From contig CM019070.1 in NCBI GenBank assembly GCA_009667805.1, positions 56,982,735 through 57,046,734 of the forward strand: a DNA stretch of 64,000 nucleotides. Direction: 5' to 3'. The notes beneath the pieces were generated by a model. It made no database searches. It was not told the origin of the DNA and saw only the letters and a list, made by a program, of their open reading frames with translations. A program made the position numbers and the translations under genes. Origin of the DNA: Leptobrachium leishanense (lineage: Eukaryota > Chordata > Amphibia > Anura > Megophryidae). Numbering within the stretch: the first letter of the stretch is position 1; the number at the start of each line of letters is the position of its first letter. Below, in pieces: positions 12,612 to 23,774 of this stretch.

Positions 12612-12734
12612 AGGGTGAGACACCCACCCTTAGGTGGGTGTCACCTGGTGCGGGCCGCACCCCCCGCCCCCACGTTACGACGCCAGTGGGTCAGACATTA
12701 TAGATCTAGGAGGTACGAGACACATCCATGGAGA

Positions 12735-13204
12735 TTGCAATAACGCGGGTCTTCGAAGGCACCATTAGGTGCCCAATATCGAGTTATCTCAATCCGCAAC
12801 TGTGCAGAACAAGCACAAATTAACTTTGTTTGTTGCAAACTAATTTTGTTTGCTTTAGGGCTGCAGAAGTTGCCCCCAATGTTTTATGCCCTGAGGGCAT
12901 AATATTTATTTATTTATTTATAAAGTATTTTACCAGGAAGGATACATTGAGATTTCTCTCGTTTTCAAGTACGTCCTGGGTCCCAAGGTGCTTAGACTGC
13001 ACAGAGCAATGAGCGGTAACTCTATCTGCGGTAACTCTATTTGGCCAGCAGATGTCGACATCTGTCTGCCAAATAGGTTATTACAGTAAGAAATACATTG
13101 GGAATATTTCTATATATTTCTTACTGTATAATTAGTTTTCAAAAAAATACCACTGCTTCCTAACAATGTATGTTTGGAAAATCTCTTAGTAGTGAAGGGG
13201 TCAA
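12735..13204. mobile_element. TTAA family B element, left end truncated
   Basis: The body carries the family-B signatures CGAAGGCACCATTAGGTGCC, GGCTGCAGAAG and a TATTTCTTACTGTA segment. It ends TAGTAGTGAAGGGG followed by TCAA, a mutated TTAA. The left terminus is missing near element B. A LINE tail is inserted inside. Confidence 0.6.
12898..12996 (-). mobile_element. LINE 3' tail fragment (minus strand)
   Basis: An ATTT-repeat tail (12901-12920) is followed by AAAGTATTTTACCAGGAAGG and AAGTACGTCCTGGGTCCC. Read on the minus strand this is a short LINE 3' end finishing in an AAAT microsatellite. It interrupts the TTAA element at the GGGCATAAT position. Confidence 0.5.
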
Positions 13205-13571
13205 GTAAATTGATCAGTAATTCTGATTTCATTTATTTTACACCAGAACATTACAAGTAGGCATTCCAATTTTTATATTAAGTAACCATTAGAATAATGT
13301 GACAGCACCACTCTTCATTTCATGTTTAACACAAACACATCTCATATACACTAAGCACAATTAACACTGCTGTCTAACATCTACATGTAACATTGCATCC
13401 ATGGCATAGGCATCTTTTACATGCCATTGATCCAGTTATTAACAATGTGATCACCTGGAGAAATCACGTTCATTGTACATGCCCATTACACCGCCTACTA
13501 TAATGCAACAATTCACTTCTCTACTTCGATTAACAGGACAGAGGGAAATGAATTTCAGGCATCTATTGCTC
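13205..13571. other. Intergenic, nothing recognised
   Basis: No coding potential and no repeat ends seen. Confidence 0.5.
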
Positions 13572-14093
13572 CCAGTCAATGGGGAGAAATTTAACAGTAA
13601 ACACTACACTGCTCTATCTCCAGTAAAATATCAGGGCCTCTGTACAAATTGCATGTAAAATGGCACTCCACAGGGGCCCGGAGCCTTGTACGACAAGACA
13701 TGCTGCATGATGTGTGCACAACACTATTTGTATGGTTGAAACTCCTGCTGATCGCACCCTCTTGGGGGAAATTTAATTCCACCAAACTATAGATAATCTA
13801 CCCTCTCCCTCCCTTCCATCTGGCAGACATATTATCACAGGCAGCAGTGCCGGTTTTAAATAAATTAAAGACAATTACCCCCTACTTGCTTAACGTAGCA
13901 AGAAGCCCCATCTTGATACATTGCAAACGATTACCCCCACTCCCCATTCAAAGACTAAAGTTGAAGATATTTTTTTATGCATATACCCTGTTCAGTAGCT
14001 AATGGAGAGGCGAGCCCGTTTATCATTGATATTTTCATCAGCTCCCCATTTTAGCAAATATTAGATTGTGTTAAATTTCTCCCCATTGACTGG
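13572..14093. repeat. Element bounded by a perfect 24-bp inverted repeat
   Basis: CCAGTCAATGGGGAGAAA... at 13572-13595 is the exact reverse complement of 14070-14093. The spacing of 522 bp and lack of coding suggest a non-autonomous DNA element. No clean target duplication is visible, so the true ends may lie slightly further out. Confidence 0.5.
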
Positions 14094-14100
14094 TAGTAAT

Positions 14101-14735
14101 CAATGGTATCGCTATCTCCCCATCAAGCCAGGTTCGCTGTCTCGGAGTTACACTTGACTCCAATCTTTCTTTCATCCCCCACATCCAATCTCTTCCCTCC
14201 TCCTGCCGCTACCAATTACGTAATATTTCCAGAATTCAGCCATTTCTTACCGCTGACACCACAAAGCAACTCATCTATGCCCTTGTAATCTCCCGACTTG
14301 ACTATGTAATAATCTTCTAGCGGGCCTCCATCTCCCACCTCTCAATCCATTCTGAATGCCTCTGCCAATCTACCTCACCCACCTCTCTGTCTCTGCCGCT
14401 CCTCTCTGCGAGTCCCTTCACTGGCTCCCCATCCACTGCAGAATTAAATTCAAAATCCTTACCATGACCTACAAAGCTCTGCTCCCCACTACCTGTCCTC
14501 ACTAATCACCAAATACACCCCAGCCCGCTCCCTAAGGTCAAACAGTGACCTGCGCCTAGCCTCACCCTGCATCACCTCTTCCCATGATAGACTGCAGGAT
14601 TTCTCACGCGCAGCCCCCATCCTCTGGAATGCTCTCCCTCGCACTGTCAGACTTTCCCCTAGTTTCCCTTCCTTCAAAAGTTCCCTTAAGACATTCCTAT
14701 TTAGGGAAGTCTACCCGACTCACTGACACACCTCA
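14101..14735 (+). pseudogene. L2-like LINE reverse transcriptase, C-terminal remnant
   Basis: In one frame the DNA reads VRCLGVTLDSNLSF (from about 14130) through LVISRLDY, the region just after the catalytic YADD box of L2/CR1-type reverse transcriptases. In shifted frames it gives LHWLPIHCRIKFKILT and then WNALPRTVRLSP-like text near 14636 with SSLKTFLF afterwards. These are the conserved C-terminal blocks of the family in the correct order. Stops and frameshifts occur between blocks. The 5' part of the LINE is absent, as is usual for 5'-truncated insertions. Confidence 0.8.
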
Positions 14736-16587
14736 ATGACCCAACCAGTCCCGGCTTTAACTTTCAAGTTGTTGTAGACTATAAATATCCCTGTAAAGTT
14801 ACCTTAGATTGCTGGTATAGCCTTGAAACCCATACCTCGCCCCTTCTCTCACCGTACATCAAGATGCAACATTCTGATGACGCCATAATCTTATAATTGT
14901 AGTTGGCTATGCTACAGAAACAACTAAATGTCAGCAGCCATTAAGGACTCTCCATCTGAAACGCAGATGCCCCACAATAACCTTGGTGTGGGGTCATGGA
15001 TTAATGGTAATGAATGAAATCCAAACTTGGCAAATTTAGAATTAAAACAGTCAAGAAGGTAATAAAGATGTGTGAGAGAATTTATTTTCCCCCAAAATGC
15101 TGTTTCGCTTGTAATGTTGTTAATTTTACTTTCCGATTCAGCACAAAATCCTATTTAGCAAATACACACCAGGATTCGTTTTTAATATAGTTCTTTAAAT
15201 AAATAACCAAGGCTCTTATTTCCCTATTATTCGCTTTAACCCATTCCTGGCACAGAGCTGGCTAAATCTGCCCACGCTACGGCGGTCCCGCCAGACAATC
15301 TCTTGCGAAAGGGTTAAGGAAGAACTAGAATTTTAATGTCATATGTAAGGTATTCAGCATAAAACAAATGAGTTAGAATCTCATTTTGTGGGCTGAATTG
15401 CTGCTCAAACACTGCCACAATATGATGAAAGAACTGATCTGATTGAGAACTAATAAAAATCAGCGGTGGAATCTGAAAACAAAACCCTTATCATCTTTCT
15501 TTCATTTAGACCTGATTACTAAGGGATTATAATGCAATCACAGTTATGTGTGAGATGTAGCTATGGGAACCAGTTTTAACTGTTTATCTAGCCAACAATC
15601 TTAATTTAAGTTTGAACACTCTGATTCATCAATATGTAAGACACCGAGCAGACAAAATGCCGAGAAACAGATGATCACTTGTTCTTCGCATTTAACTTTA
15701 TAAGCTACCGGGCAATTTGTCTTTCAGGTAGAAAATTAATTTCTGATGACAATGGGAGCGAGCAATAAACTATGAAATCCTGTCCTGGGAAACTTGTTAA
15801 TACCACATAATGATCTGGAGTTATTTAGTTTAAAAAAAATAATGGTAATAATATGAAAAAAAAAGAACCTCTCCGAGTCTTGAATAGACATCTGTAATCC
15901 AATTTTTTTTCTCTTCAAAACAGGGAAAATGACATCTGTAAGTTTAAGAATATTTCCCTGCTTTTCCCACCAGGGATTACTTGCTGGGTGGGGGGGGGGG
16001 GATAAAATGACAACAATTTTTTGTTACCTTTGTAGAATGATTTCTTTTCTTTTAATAAAAAAACACAATATTTTTGAAGCCTTTTCTGCAAGACGTGGTT
16101 ACATTTCTAGGCATTCTAGGCATTCTGTTGGAAAAAAAATTGTTTTGATTGATAGGAGATTTATTCGTTAATAAGAAATATTCTGCAAGCAAATGATAGA
16201 CTTGCAAATATACAGGGGTATAGTTATAGTTATAAAGTAACAGAGGTTTTGGGAAAAAAAATACTGCCTCATTCTTTGGGGTTATTTGCCAGTGCATAAA
16301 TTATTGGGATTTATAGTTTTTCATCTAAAATAATGCAGATGGGAAAAAAATGGTTCGGGCAGTCCTTCCATAGTACCATACGCATACACGAGCAGTCATA
16401 GCACTCAAATACACTGAGCCAGGAGTATCTTTCATTGAATAATGTGTTATCATTGCAGCTCTACTAAAAAATTGTTACTTTTTTTAGCTCTATGTAAAAA
16501 TAAACAGTGAGTTTATTATTCTTTCCTCCGTTAGACTTTTTCCAGCAACCACCTCATTTACCATGGTACAGGATCAGCGCACCACCC
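14736..16587. other. Intergenic, including a possible conserved non-coding block near 15590-15790
   Basis: No coding region is recognised. At about 15590-15790 the sequence lacks repeat hallmarks and contains several homeodomain- and POU-like words (TTAATTTAAG, GATTCATCAATATG, AAAATTAATTT). This is typical of conserved non-coding elements but not proof. 15241-15320 has a short segment with a TTAACCC...GGGTTAA arrangement. Confidence 0.3.
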
Positions 16588-16865
16588 TTAACCCCTTCAC
16601 TGCTGAGCCATTTCACGTTTTAAAAAAACACATTTTTCTTTTTTTTATTATTATTGTTATTATTATTTTTTACTTTAAACATGGTCATGTTTGGTATCAC
16701 TGGAAAGGCCATGCTCTGGCCTTTCTAACGATACCAAACATGACCCTGCTAGCTGAAAATAGTTGGGAGATATCGGGGTTCAACCAAACCCCTATCTCCA
16801 CCCCTATCTTTCCTTAGGAGTCAATAAAGACGTTCCCCACACGTCCTCAGCAGTGAAAGGGTTAA
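16588..16865. mobile_element. TTAA-flanked MITE with long central hairpin (278 bp)
   Basis: TTAA lies at 16588-16591 and 16862-16865. Inverted ends are CCCCTTCACTGCTGAG and CTCAGCAGTGAAAGGG. A hairpin with about 29-bp arms (GGTCATGTTTGGTATC...) spans 16683-16745. The same hairpin module recurs at 49553-49610 and, diverged, at 53048-53108. Confidence 0.85.
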
Positions 16866-17028
16866 AACACAGAAACCCGAGTCCAGGAGAGATGCCAAGT
16901 CCACCAGCACATAGTTCACAAGCAAAGAAGCTATGGGCACTCGGTCTTCCAACACTGGCAGTTAAAATTCAAGCCGAAATCGACAGCTTTTTCAGCAAAA
17001 ATTCAGCCATTTTTTTGGTTTGGGAGAT

Positions 17029-17437
17029 TTAACCCCTTCAGCAGTGGGTTTTTGAAAAATCATTTTAATGTAAGAAATATTTGAGTTTATACCTATTTTA
17101 TGTCTTACTGTAAATAACCTATTTTTAGCCAGTGCCAAATTGAGTTAAAGGTTTGAGCGGCTGGTCTGTTTTCTTCTATTTTTCCCTGCATCGGCTGCTG
17201 AAAGGCTGATATTTCAGAGCTTTGAGCAGCGGATTTTACAGTTTTATCTCTTTGGGCATTATGCCCATAGGACTAAAACCTTGGGGGCACCTTATGCAGC
17301 CCAAAAGCAAACGAAATTCGTTGCGCCAAATGAATTTCATGTGCTTTTGGGCTGCAGATCAGCTGACCGAGATGTCTCGATAACAGGGCACCAGATGGTG
17401 CCTTTGAAGCCCGAGATATCAGTAGCGAAGGGGTTAA
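17029..17437. mobile_element. TTAA family B element (409 bp)
   Basis: TTAA lies at 17029-17032 and 17434-17437, with ends CCCCTTCAGCAG and AGTAGCGAAGGGG. The interior has the family-B blocks TTTTGGGCTGCAGAT, GGGCACCAGATGGTGCC and CCGAGATATC. Confidence 0.85.
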
Positions 17438-19480
17438 ATTAAAGCACACTGGCATTTTGATTCCCGATAAAAATGAATCTCGATTAATTATGACTCGCGG
17501 CAATATGTCATGCTGAAAGGTGTTGATAACTAGTTCTTTGGGAAGGGCAAAATGACACTGAACATCCTCATTTTTAATAATAGTGTTAATGATTTGACAC
17601 TAAAAACCTAACTCCAAAAATAACCTTAACCCTAAAAGTCCTGGACACCAGGGATTACCTTTAGGGTTAGGATTAACCAAATTTAAGGCAAAAATCATTC
17701 TCAATATGTCCCGTGCATTAAAACCCCAGCTAAATTGAAGGCTACTTCAGATTCATTGCATAAAGAAGACGTACAAAGAACAAGAGCATGTGGGATATTT
17801 AGTACAGCTGCCATCAGAGCGGGTATGTTGATACTAGTTTGGTTCACAAGTTGGCAGCTGGTGCTTGTGCATATGGTCCTTCTTCAGACACGTGGGCAAC
17901 AAGATTACGGCAAAACATAACAAAAATTATGATTGCATTAAATCTTTTGAAAATTTAACTTGCAATTGATGCGGTAAGAAAACTGTAACAATTGACAGTG
18001 ATTAGGACCGAACCCACAATGAATAGCACACTAAATGGTATTTAGAGCTACAATCCCGCAGGAGGCATCGCAGATATTAAGCAAAGCCAACTATCATTAA
18101 CGTCTAGATTTGGGTTTTGGAGCTGCACATTAGCCCAATATTTCCAAGAAACAATACAAAAGGCAACTTCCTTTTGACTTTTTTTTTTTCTTCTTTTTTT
18201 TTTCTAATGCCAAATTCAAATAAGATTCCTTTTGGAAAATGTTTATGAAATTCACAGTAATCAGCCATCTTGATACATTGCCTGAAAACAATGCTCCTAA
18301 AGATGACTCGTTCTGAAATAATAGGCCTATTAGGAAATGAGAGGCTGAGAGTAAACTACTGTAAATAATTGGGATGGTGATTTGATATTCATATGACACT
18401 CGGGCTTCACATGCCATCCTGAAGCACAATCGCCGAGATCCCACAACGTTTTTTTTGTGATTAAACGAAAGACAACAGGCATGCGCATTACTGCAAACTT
18501 TAAAGAGTGTTGAGGAACCAGGCATGAGCTAGCTCTAATTTTCCCTTACGCCTATGATGCTGCTGAACCTGTGTTCCTACCCTAAAGCTTGAAGAAAGCC
18601 AGAAAGGCTGAAACGTTGCCTCGTTTGTACATGTGAGCCCTGAATAAAGGAGACTTGCCAAGATTCCACATTCTGCTGGTACTGTTTTTCTGTTTGAGGT
18701 GTAAAACTACTGGCACAAACAAAAAATATATTATAAAATAATATTTTGCGTATATCCCCAAAAAAAGGACTTAATAAAACTGTCCACGGGCTCACATACT
18801 TTGCATTATAGGAAAATCCCCAGATAGGTATAAGCTACAAAGAAATAAATAAAAGAACAAGCATCTCTTCTAAAGAAAGAACAAAAGATGTTGGAGAAGG
18901 AAGATATCTGATAAAGATCCAGTATTTCAGATACATTAATAAATATATTGTATATCACAATTGCTGAAAAACCTGTAGCCAAAAGGAAGACTGGAACGGG
19001 TGTGATAGCCGCAGTGCTAATGCTCGGTCTTATTTATCCCTGATTGTCGTTATACAGGTCTTCTCAGATGCCAGTGGAAGTGAGTGGTACAAGAGACGGG
19101 AACATTCAGGGCTCTATCACCTCCTTAATGCTAGCGTTCACATAACTGAGCATTAGCGCTAGGATAATTGAGGTGATAGCATGCCGCATAGATCACCTCC
19201 CAAACGGTAACGGGTTAAAAAAATCTGTTAGCAAATCGATATTAGCACTTTTTGGCGTGAGCTAACTGTAATTTGCGCTCCCTATGCTTCACATACTATT
19301 GTTGATGCAAAAGAAGGTAAAAAAACACCCAGTCTGAAGCGCTCACCAATATGCAACATACTGGGAAAAAAATCCTTCTTGACCCCAGAATGGCGTCAGA
19401 TTTCTCCTTGGAACAGGCAGCTATTATCACATATTAAATATTATAACCCTTAATATTCTGTGTCTGCAGGAAGTCATCCA
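17438..19480. other. Intergenic, no gene recognised
   Basis: AT-rich. 17615-17680 has a small inverted repeat around CTTAACCCTAAAAG and CTTTAGGGTTAGG. 18990-19180 has partial inverted repeats (GCTAATGCTC and GAGCATTAGC). A degenerate hammerhead-like motif lies at 18588-18614. Confidence 0.45.
18588..18614 (+). other. Degenerate hammerhead-ribozyme-like core
   Basis: The plus strand reads CTTGAAGA, then AGCC-AGAAA-GGCT (a 4-bp stem), then GAAACGTTGCC, and an AATAAA lies 30 bp on. This has the layout of a hammerhead (CUGAUGA, stem II, GAAA) with two substitutions in the first box. Penelope-like retroelements commonly carry such motifs. It is probably inactive. Confidence 0.4.
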
Positions 19481-19481
19481 G

Positions 19482-19910
19482 TCATTTTTTAAAAGTCTGT
19501 ACAGTCTCTGACCCAACCACCTCAACAGGCAGAGAATCCCACAGCTTTATAGTTTTCACCGTAAAATAACCCTTCCTATGATTTAGGCTGAATTTCCTTT
19601 CTTCCAGCCTTAATGGGTGACCTCGTGTCTCGTGTATAGTCCTGTTAATGAATAGGTTTCCAGACAATGGTTGATAATGGCCCCGTATATATTTATATAA
19701 GGTTATCAGATCCCCTCTAAGGCGCCGTTTCTCTAAACTAAACAGGTTTAAGCTTGTTAGTCTTTTCTCATAACTTAAACCTTCCATTCCCCTTATTAAT
19801 TTAGTCGCCCGTCTCTCTGCACTTTTTCTAGTGCCTTAATATCCTTTCTTAAAACAGGTGCCCAAAATCACAGGGCATATTCAAGGTGCGAACTTACCAT
19901 TGATTTATAA
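19482..19910 (-). pseudogene. CR1-like LINE reverse transcriptase, C-terminal remnant
   Basis: The minus-strand frame reads FWAPVLRKDIKALEKVQRRA, then LSYEKRLTSLNLFSLEKRRL and GDLITLYKYIRG, ending SLPVEVVGSETVQTFKK. These are the hallmark C-terminal blocks of CR1 reverse transcriptases in order. A TGA interrupts the frame near 19869, just upstream of the FWAPV block. No 5' portion is present. The open part is 101 codons (19787 to 19482). Confidence 0.88.
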
Positions 19911-19929
19911 CATTTATTTTAGATTAGGG

Positions 19930-20065
19930 CAGGAGTCAGCAACCTTGGCCCTCCATATGTTTTCGAACTATATCTTCCATGATGCTCGACCACTCCTTAG
20001 CTTGGCTAAGCCTCATGGGAAATGTAGATTTAAAACATCTGGAGGGCCAAGGTTGCAGACCCCTG
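19930..20065. mobile_element. hAT-type MITE (136 bp)
   Basis: The ends CAGGAGTCAGCAACCTTGGC and its inverted partner finishing GCAGACCCCTG enclose ACTATATCTTCCATGATGC and CATGGGAAATGTAG. The layout is that of a palindromic MITE. The flanking 8-mers are only partly alike, so the insertion is old. Confidence 0.75.
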
Positions 20066-20569
20066 GTGTAGAGACTCATTGCTGGGGATCTATTACTTTG
20101 CAGGTCTGTTATACATCTGCACATCATAAATATATTGGCATATGAAAAGAAAGGACATTAAGTAAAAAAAATAGTAAATTAGACATTTGGGGCAAAGTTT
20201 GGACATTTGGGGATGTGAAACGCTAGATCACCTGGGATTGTGCATCCAACTGTACACCAACCCATGAATTACAAAATGATGACTGGAGGAAAAAATTTAT
20301 TGGAAATAGTAAGGATTAAATTTGGGGGGACCCTTGGATAATTCATCCTTGGGGACCCACATCTATTGCTTGTGCATGTAGAGCAGATTTGATGGACGTT
20401 GGCTTAATAGAATCGAACACAAACATTCACGCGTGTCCTTTAGGCGTTTGCTCATCTTCATAAATTTATAATGAAAAAGCTAAATAATAATTGCAGTTTT
20501 CATTTTTTTTTCAAAAATAATAATAATATTATTGTGGAGGATTTGAGAAAAAAAAAGAAGCAATTTTTG

Positions 20570-20900
20570 TAATAATATTTATTGACCAGTCACTGCCTTC
20601 CTTTGTTCTTTATGATTGTCTACATGACGCCAGCCATTATTAATCATCCAGGAAAGATATATTTTTATGTACTCTTTTTTAATTAACATTGATCTGTTAT
20701 TAAAAAGAAATGACCAAACAATGCATAACTTTCTTTGGATTTATAGAGATCAATCGCTTTTGTGCGCTGTTTAAAAATGTAATAAAGTTGTTGTTTTAAC
20801 TAATTGATTTCATTGAATTCTCTTAGAAGTAGTGGTAATTTGTGTGATTAATCAAAGGATTTTATTCCAGCAACTCGTTGAAAAGGGAAGGAAATGGAGA
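20570..20900. other. Possible conserved non-coding element
   Basis: The stretch has no repeat ends and many ATTA/TAATCA/ATTTGCAT-like words: CCATTATTAATCATCC, TTAACTAATTGATTTC, GTGATTAATCAAAGG. The composition suggests a conserved enhancer-type sequence. This is inference only. Confidence 0.3.
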
Positions 20901-21403
20901 ATGTAGAAAAAAGTTACTTATAATATTAACTTAATAAAGACCCCGAATCCGCACGCAGGAGAGAACGGTAGATGTCCTCCGCACTCTTTATTATGCAATA
21001 AAGCAAGTATATTATAGGGTTCTGAGCAGTAATCTGCCTTTTAATTTAAATTAAGATAACTGTCAGATAATCACAGGCTGATGTTCATTCCTTTCCATGG
21101 AATTGCACTGATTGATCCCTCAAGTGCCCTTCCAGTTGTGTGAAAGACATTCTGGCTTCACACAATCTTCTAGCAACACTGAATTAAAGCTGGACAAAAG
21201 ATTTAAATATCGTTAACCATCCAAGGACAAGTGTGTGGAGCCTGAAAGTATTGCATGGGTCTGGGATAAAGACGTCACATATTCAAATGTGTGTATCACG
21301 CAAAGAAACACCCGACACATGAATAACACGCATTACATATACACATCACTCACTGTACATATATTGTATACCTTACACAATCATAACACAACTCCAACAC
21401 ACA

Positions 21404-22268
21404 GCACAGTGCTGAGAGAGATACTTTTAAAAATAGAGCTCCTTTTTTCTCTTGCCCTTAAATAATTGGGCAGATGCTGCCGACGGCCTTTGCCCAATTA
21501 TTTATTTATTTATTTATTCTATTTAAGATGAGTTTACTCACCTTTTTCCTTCGTCGCATGCAGCTCCTCCTCTTCAGCTCAGGGATTTCCGAACCCGGAA
21601 GTCCCTGAAGCCTTTTCACGTAATTTCCAATCCTACGCAACATTCGTAGTGTAGGAGCCCCAAATTGCGCCCGCTACCAGACGAGTTCCATAGCGCCTAC
21701 GCAGAATGATGAATCAGAGCTGCGCGAGTATGTGCAGATCCATCAGCTGCCTTTCGGAGACTGCTTTATATCGCATGTGGTCTCAGAGGGTGACATCGGA
21801 ATGCTCTCTGTGTGCTGACACCACTAAAGACTGATCTGGTGACCGGCAGCCAGGAAATTAAAAATAATGTCTCTGGTGATGCTGAGTGGTGTGGATGAAA
21901 CCCCTCCAAGTCACTAAGCAATATCTCCAGATTGGGGCAGAAAAGGGGGGGTCGTCAATCTTTGCATCCTGACTGCTTTAACCATCGTGACCACTTTCTC
22001 TTTTTAGAGTGTCCCTTTTATGCATTAGACACTTTGAGTATGCATTACAAGCATAGCATACCCATAGGGGTCATAGAGTTTATTAGATACTCACCCAGGC
22101 CTTCCCGATCATGGAGTGGTTTGGAGCAACTGCTCCAAGCGGCAAATTCTGGGGGTGGTAAATTTTGTCGCTGAGCCCCTGCACTATTTTCTTTTTCTTG
22201 GAGGCCGGCACAGTGATTGCTCCCACCATCCCACGCTGGACTCGAGCCCCAGCGATCTCTGATGACCT
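21404..22268 (+). repeat. 865-bp sequence present twice, copy 1
   Basis: It starts GCACAGTGCTGAGAGAG and ends GATCTCTGATGACCT. It is nearly identical to 26355-27207, 4.95 kb downstream in the same orientation, with scattered substitutions and a few indels (for example ATTTATTTATTT against ATTATTATT near 21500/26450). Sequence before and after differs between copies. At its right edge copy 1 runs on into the hairpin at 22236-22427. No coding is recognised. Confidence 0.9.
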
Positions 22269-22427
22269 GTCAGCTGACCGCCGGCGCTCACTGACTGTGT
22301 CAGAGTCTCTGACATAGGTCATCAAAGATCGGCGGTCAACTGACAGGTTATCAGAGTCTGTGACACAGTCAGTGAGCGCCGGCAGTCAGCTGACAGGTAA
22401 TCATAGATCGCCGGCGCTCGAGTCCAG
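22236..22427. repeat. Long hairpin at the end of the duplicated unit
   Basis: Arms of about 67 bp start CTGGACTCGAG and include CCTGTCAGCTGACCGCCGG and CACTGACTGTGTCA. A third, shorter copy of the arm (GATCGGCGGTCAACTGACAG) lies in the loop. Copy 2 of the duplicated unit stops inside the left arm. Confidence 0.85.
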
Positions 22428-22586
22428 CAGCAGCTTCGGACGTGCTTTGCATTCTGGTGATTTTGACTTCAGCAGATGCTTTGATACAGTAATGTATGGT
22501 GCATATTAGTGTGAGTTTTATTGCTGTGGATTCTGTGATACAGTAATGTGCAGTATGTATGAGTGTATGAAAGGGGGGTTTGTGAG

Positions 22587-22898
22587 GGTCCTGAGGACGA
22601 GCAACAGCACTAGTGGCCTGCTCTACGGTGGGGGCCGCTCAGGTCTCACAAGGTTTTAGCTTGCTTGTGCCATTACAGGGATGAATGCTCCATATGCAAA
22701 TCAGACTGCTCTCACCCAATGAGGGTGGCCACCGGCCAGTACTGATTGCCAAGGACGTCATCCCTGCACGAGAGGTGCAGCAACCCCAACAATCGTTTCG
22801 GCCTTGTTAGGCTTCATCAGGAGGGTATAGATGATGCCCCTCTAGGCACATCAAGCAAGGGGTCCACATCTGGATGACCCTGTAAACCTATAGTGAGA
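22587..22898 (-). mobile_element. Small element with hammerhead-like core, flanked by an 18-bp direct repeat
   Basis: GAAAGGGGGGTTTGTGAG is present at 22569-22586 and 22899-22916, and the intervening 312 bp interrupts the 54-bp-type repeat. Long direct repeats of this sort arise when a retroelement inserts at a staggered cut. An octamer-like ATATGCAAATCA is at 22693-22704. The minus strand holds a hammerhead-like core at 22795-22820. Confidence 0.6.
22795..22820 (-). other. Hammerhead-ribozyme-like catalytic core
   Basis: The minus strand reads CTGATGA, A, GCCT-AACA-AGGC, C, GAAAC. The two conserved boxes are exact and stem II is 4 bp, preceded by an A/C pair where G/C is usual. Downstream, ACGATTG can pair with CAATC-A-GT (a bulged A) to form a long stem III capped by CTGCAC-CTCTC-GTGCAG, with GTA at the cleavage position. 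I could not find a good stem I, so activity is doubtful. Confidence 0.5.
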
Positions 22899-23774
22899 GA
22901 AAGGGGGGTTTGTGAGTGTAGGAGTGTATCACAGAATTCACAGCAATAAAATTCACAGTAATGTGTGGTGTGTATGAGTGTGAGTTTTATTGCAGTGGAT
23001 TCTGTGATACGTTAATATACACTGCACATTACTGTGAGATTTATTGCTGTGGAGCTCTGTGATACGCTCATACATGTCATGTGTTTTTTGTTTGTTTCGC
23101 TCCAGGCAGCACAGTGGCTCGGGCCGGCTTTGGCTACTCATAGCCAAACACACCACATAATACCCATTCTTTTCACATGCATGAGTCTTTTATTAAATAT
23201 ACTTTACAATCTTCACATTCATGGAGGGGGTCATACCCTTTGCCGGATCCTGAGAAGCATTAATCATAAACATTTTGCTGCTCAGCCTAGTAATTAGTAG
23301 GGTTGCCGTTACAAATTATGAAAAGCTGACTTCTTTTATAGAAAGATGGAACAAACCTGCGCTCTTCCTAATTAGCGAGCCATTGTCCTCTCCTGACCCA
23401 TACAGCTCCTAGCAATTCAGCAGTCAATAAGTTCTTTTTTATGGTCTACTAGTCACCCATTCAGAACATTGTTTTGGTAACAGGTTTAATTTTCACAATG
23501 AAAAGGAAGTGATGATAGGAAATACAATGAATCACTTTATGTGCATATTAATACATATGATCACAAAGGTAATTTGACATGTCTACTTTTTTCTTTTGTT
23601 CATTTCCAAGAACTAATCACTGGAAATTTGTACAAATGATTCATAATTATCAAAACTGGTTTTCTACGATTTGTGAGTCAGCTACATATTGTGGAATGAC
23701 TGTTGATCAGAATAAGGAGTATGTGCTACCTCGTCCTCATCCTGGCATTCTTCATTTTCAAACCTCATATAGAG

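Larger units (their letters stand above)
9606..12688. mobile_element. hAT-like element B, filled by a minisatellite (3.1 kb)
   Basis: The ends are CAGTGGCGTC (9606) and GACGCCAGTG (12688). Both are followed inward by the motif GTGTCACCYGGTGCGG in inverted orientation. The flanks are near-identical 8-mers, GATCAGAC (9598-9605) and GGTCAGAC (12689-12696), a hAT-length target duplication. No transposase is present. The interior is a minisatellite, a solo LTR inserted into it, and a large hairpin near the right end. A piece resembling the CAGGGTTATTC family (near 9805-9845) lies left of the array. Confidence 0.8.
22480..23075. repeat. Dispersed 54-bp-type repeat cluster (TGTGATACGC/AATAAAACTCACAGTAATG), interrupted
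   Basis: Units such as TTTATTGCTGTGGATTCTGTG and CACATTACTGTGAGATTTAT occur in both orientations at 22480-22570 and 22915-23070. A 312-bp insertion separates the two parts. Related clusters are at 9725-9800 and 47255-48315. Confidence 0.8.

Noticed and set aside
17615..17680. Telomere-like TTAGGG/CCCTAA words
   Set aside because: Only two short copies in an inverted repeat, not a tandem TTAGGG array.
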